DNA of 64,000 nt from Casuarius casuarius. Lineage: Eukaryota; Chordata; Aves; Casuariiformes; Casuariidae. Positions 27,260 to 39,378 of this stretch are shown here, piece by piece (the first letter of the stretch is position 1; each line of letters begins with the position of its first letter). The stretch is from NCBI GenBank assembly GCA_003342895.1, contig PTFA01000315.1:745239-809238 (forward strand), in the 5' to 3' direction. Below the pieces are notes generated by a model that had not been told where the DNA came from, made no database searches, and saw only the letters and a list, made by a program, of their open reading frames with translations. The position numbers were made by a program, and so were the translations under genes.

Positions 27260-28420
27260 AGTGAAAGCTATTACAGCCTCATGTTTTTCCTCATATCTCC
27301 TTGGAAGGGAGCTGCCCATAATTACAGCTTCTGTGTCTTCCTCCCTAGGGGGTTTATTATTGTAGATCACACAACAGTAAGGAACATATTTTTCCCTGGC
27401 TTAATCTTCCGTTATAAAAACAGTTTAGCTTTCTTCATAGTTGGAGATAGAAGAAGGAATTATAGAGGTATTTGTAATCTGGATGTGCAGAATTCCCTCA
27501 GATTTCTCCGAGGGATTTCAGCAAACTCTCTTTGGATAAATTGGGAGGAATTTCTCCAAGCTGGCAGCATATTTTATGCCTTCTTGCACAGATATTTCCC
27601 ACTGAATTTGATAAATCCAGTTTGCCTCAGTGAAATCAGACAATTTCTCGAAGCAGGCAATATGTATCTTAAATTGAGAGCTTGAGAGGACTCAGGCTGC
27701 CCCTTTATCTGTTCAGAATGAGATTAGATTCAGGCCTGTAAATAACCTTAGATGAGGTGTCACAGAGCTGTGGACTGTGTTAACACACACATCATTCTTT
27801 CCAAACAGGATTGTGTTAGTGAGGCCCTAATTTGATATAAAGTGATATTGGGGGGGATTGGTGTGGGTTCCAGTCATCTCTAGTCACATTTTCTTGATGT
27901 TTCTTCTGTCTTAAACAACTCAAACAAAAAGCCTTTCAGGGCAGGTACAGCATTCTTACAATGCTCTGTCTCTGATCAAGACGATACTAACATCTTTGTC
28001 TTTCCTTTTCCCTCTGAGGGTAACACGTCCCTCTAAAGGAATGTCTCTGCACAGCCAGATGAAGTGTGACTGTAGCACATGTGAGCACATTTGCACTAAT
28101 TTTAGTCTAGCAGTAAAAATCCAGATATTGCAGTAGGGCCCTCTGCACGGGGTAGCACCCCCAGGACAGGCTTGTTGAGGATCCTAAGTAATCACCTGGT
28201 AAGTATGTTAGCTGCTAGCCCAGCTAAAGTTATGTATTCACAGCAACTGTAATACATGCTGGCCAGCTGACAGTTGGCAGCAGAGGCATTCCAGAGGCAA
28301 CCATACTCTCATGATCTTACTTAGATATACCTTCAACAGTTCCGTGTGTGCTTGTCTCTGATTAATGGGCTCAAAGCTTTTAGCAGCTCTCCAAGCTGTT
28401 TCTGAACCTTAATGAGGAAT
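27260..28420. other. complex, repeat-free block with longest AT-region ORF
   Basis: This block has higher complexity than its flanks. It contains homeodomain-type TAATTA/ATTA words, for example CATAATTACAG near 27.32 kb, and an ATG-started frame of 134 codons at 27281-27685 that matches nothing I know. Around 28.14-28.40 kb the GC content and CpG count rise. The look is that of a conserved non-coding element cluster, but conservation cannot be seen from one sequence. Chance ORF formation explains the 134 codons adequately. Confidence 0.2.
28138..28197 (+). other. exon-like segment before a strong donor
   Basis: ATATTGCAG could serve as an acceptor. About 60 bases later CTG|GTAAGTAT is a near-perfect donor. 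One frame is open through the interval for about 19 codons, and the segment is GC-richer than its surroundings. The acceptor has almost no pyrimidine tract. It could be a lncRNA or UTR exon, or only a cryptic donor. Confidence 0.15.
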
Positions 28421-28478
28421 TAAACCTGCGGTCCCTTAGAGTTGACGGGACCTCCATGTATAGAGCGCTGCGTGACTT

Positions 28479-28491
28479 GCCTTCTGGTGGC
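28479..28491 (-). promoter_or_regulatory. CTCF-like motif
   Basis: The minus-strand reading GCCACCAGAAGGC matches the CTCF core CCASYAGRKGGC at all but the K position. Three CpGs lie within 30 bases to its left. Orientation is leftward, facing the rightward motif at 13.64 kb. It is a sequence match only. Confidence 0.25.
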
Positions 28492-28903
28492 ACAAAAGAC
28501 TTCTACAATCTCTATCATTGCGGTTTCAATATTTTTACTATTTAATTCAGAGTTAAGCTGGCCTTTCAAAGCTGTTGGGAAGAAAGCATGTACTTTATGT
28601 CTAATAGAGCTGTCGAGAATGTATTTATTAATTGAAAGCACAGACATATGTTCTAATGAGATTTTCTAGATACAAAGAAAACAATATAGGTATTATTTGG
28701 AAGATCATATAGACATGATATCATATATAATCTGCTGGTGTCTTATTGTGAGTGTTGTATGAACTGGAAAGAGATTATTCTTTGGGTTTGTTTATAATAG
28801 ATTGCCAACTTTCAAATAATAGCAGTGATCTCATGAGAAGTGAAACAATATGTTCCAATAGACAAAAGTCCTCTGGAAACAGTATGAGGATGGAATAGTT
28901 TCC

Positions 28904-28917
28904 AAAAAAAAAAAAAA
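28904..28917 (+). repeat. A14 homopolymer
   Basis: This uninterrupted A14 tract has no retroposon body recognised beside it. Confidence 0.8.
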
Positions 28918-30361
28918 GCTCTGATTTTCTAAGAGAAATATTACTAGTCTTTTTGTTTAAAAACACAAAACATCAACTTTAAGTTCTTGATAATGCAGCA
29001 AAACTCATGTATTCAACTGTGAGGCTATCTGGAATGTTAGCAACGGGACTTTCCTGTGCGGAGTAATGTAACACTTTGTGTGGAAGAAGTCACTGGCGTT
29101 TATGCCACTGCAGACATAATTTTAAAATGATACTTTTACAAGTGCATTTCTGACTCAGATACCCATAGAATGGGTATATGTTGAAAATACTGTGATATTC
29201 TTAAGGATAAATATTAGTAGTCTCAGAACTATCTCCAAAATATACTTAAAGAACTTCTATAATAAAGCAGCTTCCCCTAGTAAAAAATACACCACTGTAA
29301 TGCAAATGATGACAACATCTGGTCAAATTAAAACTATTGACAAACTAGATTTTCAACATTTGACAGATTGCTCACAGTGCCCAGTGAAGTAAATGATGGC
29401 TGTCTTCAGCATAAGGTAAGTACAAAGCTGAAAGTCACACACTACCTAAAGCTTTGTGGAAAACTAGAACTTAGTTTCAAAACATTGTTCAGTGTTTTAA
29501 ATACTACTTATGTGCCAAAAAAAGGAAACAGGAAACAATCGCAAATTTATGGTCATTAGAAAGAAATAGCTTAATGATCATTTAAATATTTCTCACTCAT
29601 CTTGTCCAAATATTTTCATTTCAGCCTTTTAATTTTTACTATATTTTGGTTAAATTAAAATATAAAATAAAACCAGATAAACAGACAAAAACAAAACGGA
29701 ATTCTGCATTTTAAAAATAGGAGAACAGAACACTGAAAAAAAGTGAACTTTTTTCCCAAAACAAAAAGGTGGAAAAAGCTACCCTAGCTCATGGAGAGAA
29801 TGAGCATTTTCTAATGAAAAATAAATGTCATAAGAAATTCCCTGGTTCAAGGAAGACCATCTGTCATGATTCAACAGAGGTGGAGACATTATTGGCTGAA
29901 TACATAAAATCAAATGGTTGTCCTCTTTTTCTTCTTTTCCTCCTTAATGTGTGGCCTCTTTAGACAGTAGGTATTTGCTTAAGTTAACATTGTCTGAAAT
30001 CATTATAATTCTTGCTCGCTTTCTATATTTTGCAATGCTTGTTTTTCTCCAAGGCTATTTAGTATTTTCTGCTGCTAATAATGCCTGCCTTCCACACTGA
30101 GGAAAAAATCTGCTTTTAATCCTACCTGGGGTGACATTCAATACAACAAACTGATTACCAAAGAGATGGTTCTTTATTACTCCCTTTTGAACAAGAGTAA
30201 TCTTTGTATCACACAGAAGAAACATTCCAAAAAATCCAACTAAAGAAGCATTTAAAAGAAAGACACTGTTATCCAAGAAAAGAGCTTTTTTTCATTAATA
30301 GTAAGCATCCCATTTTTCCATATCGTCATATTGCTTTTCTCTTTTTTTTTGACACACAGAA

Positions 30362-30384
30362 GTATGTGCTTATTGAGCACATAC
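30362..30384. repeat. perfect 9-base hairpin, 5-base loop
   Basis: GTATGTGCT is followed by TATTG and then by the exact reverse complement AGCACATAC. The stem is too short for a microRNA precursor. It is recorded as a structural curiosity. Confidence 0.7.
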
Positions 30385-33300
30385 ACTACCAACACAGCAG
30401 CGTATGCATCATACATATAGGCATACACCAATATGTCGCTGGAGATACCAATGGAGGAAAGGATCTACTATAAAGAATCTGAATCATGTACAGACAGATT
30501 ACTAATCATATGGCATATAGATGACTAGGTCACTGCATTTCTTTAGCTAGATTTGAAAAAAAAGTTAAGATCAGAACTGAAAATTCTTCTACTTGATAAA
30601 AACAAGCAACATCTGACAACATCACAAATTCTTCCTTCTTTATCAGTCTGCATCTTTCAAAACAGAACATCTAAGTGAGATTTATTTTATTCTGGATTGT
30701 TTGCTTATGGTTAGATTGGTAGATCACAATAAATGCTGGAAACTTCGGTAGCAAGATGCCAGTCTCATTCATAAATTTTCTTTTACGTTCATCCACCAAT
30801 CTGTACAGCTAGAAGGATATGTAACATCTTTCTTCTGAATACCAGTATGCAATGTCCTTCTAGTATATATAATCTGCATGGAATAAATTGTGACCCTTTG
30901 ATTTAAAATGGATATGATCACTTTATTGCTTAAAAAAGGGGTATTCTCAAGGAAAAACCTCTGCTTTCACTCTTTGAAATCTTTAGTTTTAACAATTTCA
31001 ATTCACTGTTGTTCACTATCACTGTTATGAGAGAGTAAGGCTAAGGGTCAGGATTCATGATTTTAACGCAGAAACTAACCACGACATGTAACAATAGCTG
31101 AACACTATGTCGTACCACATCAGACCCATAATCCTCATGTATCTGTGAGGGTCAAATCCAACAGCAAATAACAATTGCAGTATGTGGTAACAGCACAGCA
31201 TTTAATTTTTTTCAGTATCTCTCATAATCTCCCTCTAGTGCACATTTTCCACAAGTTATACCATCCCTAAGAAAGGTCTGTTTGTTTCTTTATACTTCAA
31301 GTGCCTACACAGAAACATTATGGTAGTATAAATCAGTACACATCATACATTGAAAAATTAAATCCCAAAGAATTACTTCACGAAAGAATGTCTGATGATC
31401 TTTGACCTCCACAAAATAACTGAGCATTTAAAATAACGTTTCTCATGATGGATGAAAGAACTAGAATCCTAGTAAGTAAAGAAAGTCTGGGCAGTATGCT
31501 TGGAACTATTTATGAAGTATTAATGAAGAAATTTGTGTAAAGAAATCATCCTGAATTAATTAAAACCCTTTTATCATATTTTATATTGTGTACCTGAGTA
31601 TCTGTTCCTCTGTTTCTATCTTACACATCAGGAGTGATGACTGAGAAGATTTTTCATAACAGCAGCTCCTCATCTTCTGCTTTAGGCATTACAATGTATA
31701 CAACTTTAGTAAATAAAACTTGACCTTCTCTCAAGAACAGACCTTCAGTGTGAAGAAATGCAGTTTTTTAACAAAGTGGGAGGGGAAAAAGAGGAGAGAA
31801 ATCTCCTTTCACATCATCCTAAGATGCACTGAATAACCACCAGGAACAGTTCATTTATGTGGTTTTATGTTTTAAAAAGTAAAGTCTCAAACACTGATTA
31901 GCAATTCCATAATAGGGAAAAGGCATTCAAGGAAGATATTTTCTGGAAAAGCTTATGAATGACTGTGAATAACCAGGGATGTTATATACTGAATTGGTGT
32001 AATGGCTACTTGTATGACAAAATACTAGAGTGCAGAGTACACTAGTACTCTGTGAATTATATTTCAAATATTGAAATACAATAAAAACCCAGCACCTTAA
32101 AGAAAGGACTTTTCCGTATATAAACAGGACTTTAGCCTCGCTATTTTTTTAAAATATGTATATATAAATAGTGGGACACAGTATCTGGGGAAAGCTTGCA
32201 TAAATTGTGGAAGGAGTGGAAAAATGATGTAACATGGTTCAGTAAAGATAGCAATAGTTTCCATAAAGCTTAATGTAATTTATGCAGGAGAAGTTTTACA
32301 GTCGCTCATTGTGGGCTGTTAGATAAAACAAAGTGAGTAAATGAGCAGATCATAAAAGTAGTTTTTCTAAGCAGTGTTTCTAAGGAGTGAACTCATTTTT
32401 TTGTGATGATGGAAGACATGCTAAAGCGACTCAATACTACTTCTATTTCCTTTACACATAGTAAAATTTTTTCTTACACTATATATACTGTGAAAATTAA
32501 AACAGTCTTATCTGATATATGCTGAAGTTTATGACAATGTGTTCATTGAAGAATAAATTACAATAAAGAAAGATAAAATTAATGATAAATGGAATTCTTA
32601 TCTAATAGCCTCTCAGGGAAATGAAGAAAAAACTCAAAAAAATTCTTTCAGTGGCATAGACTAGTTCTCAAATACCTGATCGCAATCTTGATTTCAGCAA
32701 AGTTACTTGATCGAGCCAGCTTCTCTGAAAAAGACGTGCTGTTCTAGAAACTTTAAGCATTCTCGAAGAGTTAAATGATAACAGAAGGATGGTTATGGAT
32801 TACCTTGTACAGAAATTTTGTATTCTGAGATATAATATCTGTGTGTGTCTCTTATATTTTAAATCAGACTAATTCTTCTCCTCAACTTCTCAGTTTATTA
32901 AATCTTAAAGGATTTGTCATACCCATTCATACACAGGTGAAGCATGGAAAGGATTTTGTGTGTATAAACAGGCTTGGACAAACTGCAACAACCTGCTGGT
33001 TATTGACTGTAAAGTCTAAGCCTCGGATTAAAGTTACATTTAACTGTACATGCAGAAAGTTTTTGGATAGGTTAAAATGATCAATTTTGTTTCCTCTTTT
33101 AAAATAGTACATTAAACAATAACTGATAATTTAATGTCACATATAAGCTGCCTTCAAATATTCATTTCACAAGGAAAAAATGATATGCTATAGGAAATGG
33201 TGCCTTTTCAAAACGTCTGTTGAAATAAAACTATATCTCTTATTACGCAGTTTTTCTTTTGTTTCAGTTGCGGCTTTTGCTTGGCAAACTGGGCTCAGTA

Positions 33301-33639
33301 TGTACTTTCTTTGTTGCTGAACTGAAGGTCTTAATATGGCCCTTCTCCATCTTTTCAGAAATGCAGAAATTGCAAGAATTTTGGAAGGTTTGGTTAAAGA
33401 TACTAGTGACGGCATAAAGATTAAGATTTCATAGTTATTTCTTTACCAAATGACATGTCACATATGTGCTTTTCAAAGTCTGTATCAGCAAAAAGAAATT
33501 ATAACATGCTTCATAATTTCCACAGTGCTGATGCTGGCAACAACAACCCTCCCACTACCCCCCAAGCACAGATTTCTATGATTATTTTGAGAGTTTTAAT
33601 AACAGTCATTTTTACACCTTTGTGATGGATGAAAGAGGT

Positions 33640-33830
33640 TTTGTGACCTCCCGGCTCTATGCCAGGTATACACCCTTGGTGGGGAGCAGCGGGGGAGAGG
33701 CCGTGTGGCAGGGTTGGGTGCGAAGGCTCCAGAGGCTGGCAGGGAAGCCGGACTAGTGAGCTGCCCATACTGCGGAGGATTAGCAGCTGGGCAGGCTGCA
33801 GGGCGAATAGAAGGAACTTCCTAGAGACCA
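33640..33830. other. isolated GC/CpG-richer patch
   Basis: About 190 bases have clearly higher GC than either side and contain seven CpGs (CCCGGC, AGCGGG, GCCGTG, GCGAAG, GCCGGA, GCGGAG, GGCGAA). Frames of about 70 and 106 codons cross it on opposite strands, neither recognisable. It could be an orphan mini CpG island, an exon of an unannotated transcript or the remains of an inserted GC-rich element. No flanking duplication was found. Confidence 0.35.
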
Positions 33831-34875
33831 AAAGGGATGAGGCAGAGTTTGCTGAAACTCAAATACTCAAAACAGCCTAAAACGAAGGCTGTAGCAAGCA
33901 GCTGCACTGTAAAGACAGTGGTTAGAGAAGAGTTGCTTATAAACTCTCTTATTGCTATGCTGTCTTCTGTAGTCACTTTGATTTTTTTTCTGTTTAACCA
34001 GTTAATTACCCTAGACTATATTCTAATACAGTCTGGCCTTGTCAAAGTCTTTCGGTCTTCTTTGGTGAGGCTGCTATAAGAGAATATCTTGACAGATTCA
34101 TCTCAAAGGCTCAAACAAATTGGGTTCCGTTACTGCTGCCATTATCACTAAATAAGGCATGCGGGCAATGATGAGGTTTTTTCCTTCAGCAAAATACTAT
34201 ACTTGAAAAAGAGCTGTCCTGCTTAGAGGACACAAATAATAATAACTGTCCCAATGAGAGTCTTGAGTCACGTTCCTGCAAGCAAATTTGCTTTTCAATT
34301 TGTGTTTTCTTCCTTCTTTTCCAGACTGCTGATTATACTAGGTGTCAAGGTCTTTTCAATAACAGAGTCCACAAAAGATGACAAATGAGAAATACATTTC
34401 CCTCCATACCTTCCTTCCTTTACCATGTGGCTTTTAAAAACTCTTCAAGAGAAAGTTTAGCTTCATGAAGAACAATACCAACAGTGGAAAAAGAACAACC
34501 TTTCTCTTTTACTTTGAGAAATACCACTCAATTAAAAAATGCCTCGGGAGAACCATGTACAACTAAGACAATATCTGTGTTTTGACTGGATTAGCTGGCA
34601 GGCTTCACTGGGTGAAAAAAAATTGGGTAAAGTGAATTTAGACATTACTGAACTCATTCACAATGTAACTGGCAGATCTGTTTTCTTACTGAAATTCTTA
34701 CGGTCATTTCCCTCCATAGAGTAATGATCAAAGACAGCTGCTTTTTATTTCTTCATAACAAATGTACCTATTTATTAAAGAAACAAAGGGAAAATCAAAA
34801 GCAATAATTTCTGTAAAAGAAAAATCTTTCCTGAGAAAGGTATATTTATTTCTCTTCTTATAGTTGGTTGTACTC

Positions 34876-34887
34876 TTTTTTTTTTTT
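34876..34887 (+). repeat. T12 homopolymer
   Basis: This is an uninterrupted T12 run, a simple repeat. The TCTCTG after it gives a pyrimidine-rich context but no AG with an open exon behind it. Confidence 0.75.
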
Positions 34888-36042
34888 CTCTGATCCATTA
34901 GATACTGATGATCCAGGTGTTCACACAGTACTTAGATCTGCTATACTTTGATTTGCCTGTGAAAAATCTCAGGATCCCTTTTGGAACTACAACACAATGA
35001 CAGATTGATCAATCGTCTGAAATTCCTCTAGTATTTTTCTCCTGGGCTCTTCCTCAGGATTATAGCTGTCAAAAAACTAAGCTGGAGTGTAGGGAAGAGT
35101 ATGGGGTTTTTTCGTTTGTTTCGGTTTAAAGAAAAAATACCCGGGCATCTCTCCCAGTTAGTTCACATCACTGTCATTTCTAAACCTCAAGAATTAATGT
35201 CATCTCTATTTGTTTCAAGTTACACAGAACCAATGTCAGAAATTTGAGCAGGGATCAAGCCTGTCCCCAGAAGGAACTGTCTGCATCTGGTTCTCTGTTT
35301 TGCACTGAAGTGGAGCTATATTCCATCTCTGCTCCACCGCCACCTTTGCTTTGCTTTAGATTCCAGAGTCCACTATAACAACCTATGGCAAGCAATGGAA
35401 AAAGAAGCAAGATTTGATATATCAGGGAATATTAGACAGGGCACAGAGGCATGAATCATTCCTTGGAATTTATTAAGAAAAGTCAATACATTGTTAGGCA
35501 ATGTTGCTTTCCAGCAACATCCTTCAAAGTGGGGTTTGTTTTCTTTTCCATTTGGGACACCATCTGGAGCATAGGAATACAGCAAATAGTACTTTTTTCT
35601 CCCCTATCTGATGTAGGCTTTCTACATAATCCCCAAGATACAGAGACTTGGAAACAAGTCTAATGCTTGTTCCAAAAGGACGGGTCCATAATATCTGAGG
35701 AAAGAAAAAATTTACTGGCTCCAGAACTCCTTTGCAACAAGATCTCGTATTGCAAGCAACAGTTCCAACCATGAAGGACAAACATAATTTAGATTGTTGC
35801 ATGACAGCACGATAAGCATCAATAGATGTTTTCTTCATTTATCTGCTAAATGAGTAGAAACAGTCCGCATGAAGAATTAACATATCCAGTCTCTTCTCTA
35901 GTGTGTAAGTAGGCAAAAGAATAAGGAACTTTTCCATTGAGAACCTATAGTGATATAGAAAAATTGCATTATCCAGACTTCAGTTGCCTATTGTTATATC
36001 ATGTCTGATAACTGGTGAACATAATTTGGGCAGTAGGAAAAA

Positions 36043-36113
36043 ATTCTATTCTGTTCTGTTCTGTTCTGTTCTGTTTTCTCTGTTCATTTCTATTCTATTC
36101 TCTGTTTAAGAAG
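36043..36113 (+). repeat. (TTCTG)n pentanucleotide microsatellite
   Basis: About five perfect TTCTG units (36049-36075) are flanked by degenerate TTCTA/TCTCTG units out to about 36113. CR1 elements end in short repeats of similar base content, so this could have grown from a CR1 tail. No CR1 body was seen next to it. Confidence 0.85.
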
Positions 36114-39100
36114 ACTAGGACACTAAATAATATTTTATCGTTTGAATGATTCACCTTTACACAGACTTATTTTACAGCCTGTGCAACAATGATCTAAAGT
36201 TAATACATTCCGTATCTCAGAGCCTGTGTGATTACTTGCTTGAAATTTAAGGAAAATAGGAAGACATACTGTAAGCAATGCATGATAGTGAATGCATTTT
36301 GTATGCAAATTTACAGTGTGCGTTTCTGATCAAGTTAAGGGTGGCTTTTAATCAGTCTCACAGTGGTGGAAGTATGATTCATATTAGAGCTTACCCATAG
36401 CGCAGGTGGCTTTCAAGGAATACCCAGTCTATTCTGCTGTCATGTAATGAAAGGCAAGGCCTGTGACCTTACCCACGCTTCTGACATATTTTAAGATGTT
36501 TTGCACTCTGTGAGGCTAAGAAGTAGTAGCTTCTCATGCTGTTAAATGCATGGGCTTTCTCCTGTTGTCAGATCAGAGGAGAGAGGAGAGAGAAGTTCCA
36601 TAGGTAATTTTGCCCTAGGACTTCCTCTCACCTGGTTTCTATTTTGTAACGTAGGAAAAATACAAAAACTTACTGTATCCCTTTTGACAGCCAAAATACT
36701 AAAATATAATCATGTAAAAAGAGCGGGTTTTTAAAAGTTCATTTTTTGTTATAGAATATAACCAAATGATCAGCTAAGTCATGCAAATACTGTACCAATA
36801 CTTTTTTATAATTAATTTTCTTTTTCACTGGAGGAAAGTATAAAGAATTTGCTTCAACAGAAAATGGTTGACTCCCTCTGCCCTGTCCACAACAAAACTT
36901 TCTATGATTATTTTTGTTTATTCAAATTTATTTTTGATTGGTTCTTCAAACTTTCCTTAAAAATAGTGTGGTTTATATTCTTTACCTCACATAGGACTGA
37001 GGAGGGGAGAGCTGTTTTGTTTTCAGTCTGCGTAAAGAGCTGGAATGAGTAATAAAGCCCAGTCAGCATCCTTCTAAAAAAATTACCTTTAGGATTCAGT
37101 CCTGCTGACAACAAAATTAAGGGACAAAGTTCTTTTGTATTAATCTAGTCTTGCAGTATTTGAACAGCAAATAGTGCATACAATTCTCTGCTTGCTAATA
37201 GAAAAGTTTTTCTTGGCATTTATAAAGCAATCTAGTAAACAGCATATATTGATCTCTGTTTTAAAAAAGTAAAATAGATCATCCCACCAATGACCTGGTT
37301 GTTGAAATGATTAGAAGTTTCACTGGACTTTTTTTTTAAGTACTAATCCTAAATCAAACACAAAAAGGAAGTGAGCAACTTGCATTTGGGCAGTCATACA
37401 TGTGCTCTGAGAAAATTGCCAGATGTTCCTGGCATACCTTTATCTATTCTGTAGTACTTTCAATACATTCAGCCGAAGACCTCTAATCCTCAATGTGCTA
37501 ACATTTTATTGTCCTACTTGCTCTGTTACCCCCAACTGAACACAGCTCTGAATGACAGCCTTGTGGTCTAAAGTTTATTGTAGCACACGAAACCAAACTT
37601 AGAGTTATGATGGGAATACATGTCCAGAAATACATTTTATGTCCTGGGAAGTAACAGATGCTAAGATGATGTGATAGGATACTAGTATTCAAATCACTAA
37701 CTACATGTTAGCTGGAGTCTTAAAACAGATTTGGTCTTAAAGGTCAGCTTCCTATATGTAGCTTTCAATCAGAAGTTAACTTTCCTAGCTCTTAAAAGTG
37801 TTACACAATAAGCTGAATTTAAAACCCACAACAATTAAGGAGTCTATCAACTTCCAAACAGTCCCAATCATTGTATACCTATGGAAGTTGGATATTTCCT
37901 CCCAAACATGTGTCTCTGTTATTTCTTCCTTTTGGTGCTATGAATTAAGAAAGGAAGATAATTATGCCACTTAATATTCTGCGCAAGGATATTTATGCTC
38001 AGAGAAAGGTGACAATCAAACACCTTGCTATTTCTGTTACTTTAATGCATATCAAGTTATATAGAAAAAATGAAACAATGCTTTATCTATTTTGAAGAAA
38101 ATATTTAGAAAGAATGCTTTCTGATTTTCTTTTCTAAATCTGTGTTGCATATTCAAGAACGGAATGTGTATTTTTTTAGATTCGTGTTTCTAACAGAAGG
38201 CTAAGTTCTTTAGCAGAACATTCTCACTTCTGCTCATGCCAGACCTTCCTTCAGCACTGCTCGCTGGATGACTTTGTTTGAGACAACAAGCTCGTTTGAA
38301 AAGGTTTTATCCATCCATGGGGAGTAATAAGAGCTACTTAATTCTTTCTAGATATTTTTAATGAAAGTTTCCTAACCAAGGACATCAAAGTACTCGTAAT
38401 TTAAACTACTGACTTGCAACTGTGCTCTTCTTTATTTTGGAATTTTTACTTTAATCTTTTTCTAAAAAAAATATTTTTGCAGCAAAGCGAACCTACTCTT
38501 TCTCAAACAGCTGTTTAAACTTGTGGTTCTGTGTATACTTTGTGTCTGTTTTGCCATACTCTGGTTAGATGTTAAAGTTTCTTTTGGAAAAGAATATACA
38601 GACCTAAGCAGTATTTTGACTGATGCTATTGATGTTAATTTTCTTCAAACCTGAATCTTTAAAGCCACTCTATATGTGTTTCTCATGCTCCCTTTTCCCC
38701 ATTATTATTTTTATAATGCTTTTTTCTCTTTGCCATATAAGAAAAATAAATAGGCAACAGAACCTCTCTGTTCTGCTGCTCATATGCTGAACACATACAG
38801 TTTTTATGCATTATGACTGGGACATAAAATCCAGCTGGTGTTGATTTCAATAAGCAGACATTAATCAAACATCTTTCTTTTTTAAATAAAATTGCAAAAG
38901 AATGCTCCCAATTGTACTGACACTGAAGACGTCTCCAAAACAATGAAACTGTAATAAGATGGCAAAAATAGCTGTGCGTTTATGAATGCATTTTTCAAAG
39001 GCATAAACTTAACAATTGAATGTTCCTTGGCATTGTATAGTATAGCGAGATTCAGGATGCGGAGACAGATGCAATGGTATGTGCTGCATGCTGATAAATG

Positions 39101-39324
39101 CTCTCAGATAAAAGTGCAATAGTGCTCAGAATAAGATTTAGCTTCTCATACATTAAATATGTAGTATCATTTTTCTTGTGAAAATCATGTTAAACTCTAA
39201 TGTTTCTCCTCTCTCTTGCTCTCCTTTTTTATTATTTTGCACATAAGGTCACAGTTTCAAAACTCAAAGTAGACTAGATAATGTATGAGAAACTGAACTT
39301 TGGGGAACAATCATGAAATAGTAG

Positions 39325-39378
39325 GGTATAGGCTAAGCGATCTTTTGGGTCTTTTCAGTATCTGATTCTGAAACCTAG
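39325..39378 (+). mobile_element. decayed CR1-like LINE 3' tail
   Basis: The order GGCTAAGCGATCTTTTGGGT, CTTTTCAG, then TGATTCTGAAAC parallels the CR1 3' end. CR1 there typically reads GGACTAGATGATCTT, AGGTCTTTTCCAAC and a terminal ATTCTATG-type repeat. Only the last 50-60 bases are recognisable and the match is diverged. No reverse transcriptase sequence remains. CR1 copies are usually 5'-truncated, which fits. The match was judged by eye. Confidence 0.4.

Larger units (their letters stand above)
15540..27260. other. AT-rich non-coding region
   Basis: This stretch has no recognisable gene. The longest open frames are 117 codons (18306-18659) and about 127 codons on the minus strand ending at 24249, and neither resembles a known family. 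It contains an ATC microsatellite, a TTG tract, a poly-C run, a 20-base imperfect duplication and a small CpG-denser patch at 21.6 kb. It may be intronic or intergenic. Confidence 0.6.
28420..33500. other. AT-rich non-coding region
   Basis: No gene was recognised. It holds one CTCF-like motif, an A14 run, a small hairpin and a strong donor-like site CATAAG|GTAAGTAC at about 29416. The donor is preceded by a short open frame after GCTCACAG, but no long coding stretch goes with it. The remainder shows nothing I can assign. Confidence 0.55.

Noticed and set aside
30362..30384. microRNA precursor
   Set aside because: The perfect stem is only nine base pairs with a five-base loop, far too short for a precursor of about 60-80 bases.
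31225..31250. Third CTCF-like motif on the minus strand
   Set aside because: The reading GCACTAGAGGGAGA lacks the required C of the GGC core, so it is below what I would report.
34300..34380. Exon after a strong acceptor (pyrimidine tract ending TTTTCCAG near 34324)
   Set aside because: Frames after the acceptor close within about 20 codons and no good donor precedes the stops, so it is probably a decoy acceptor.
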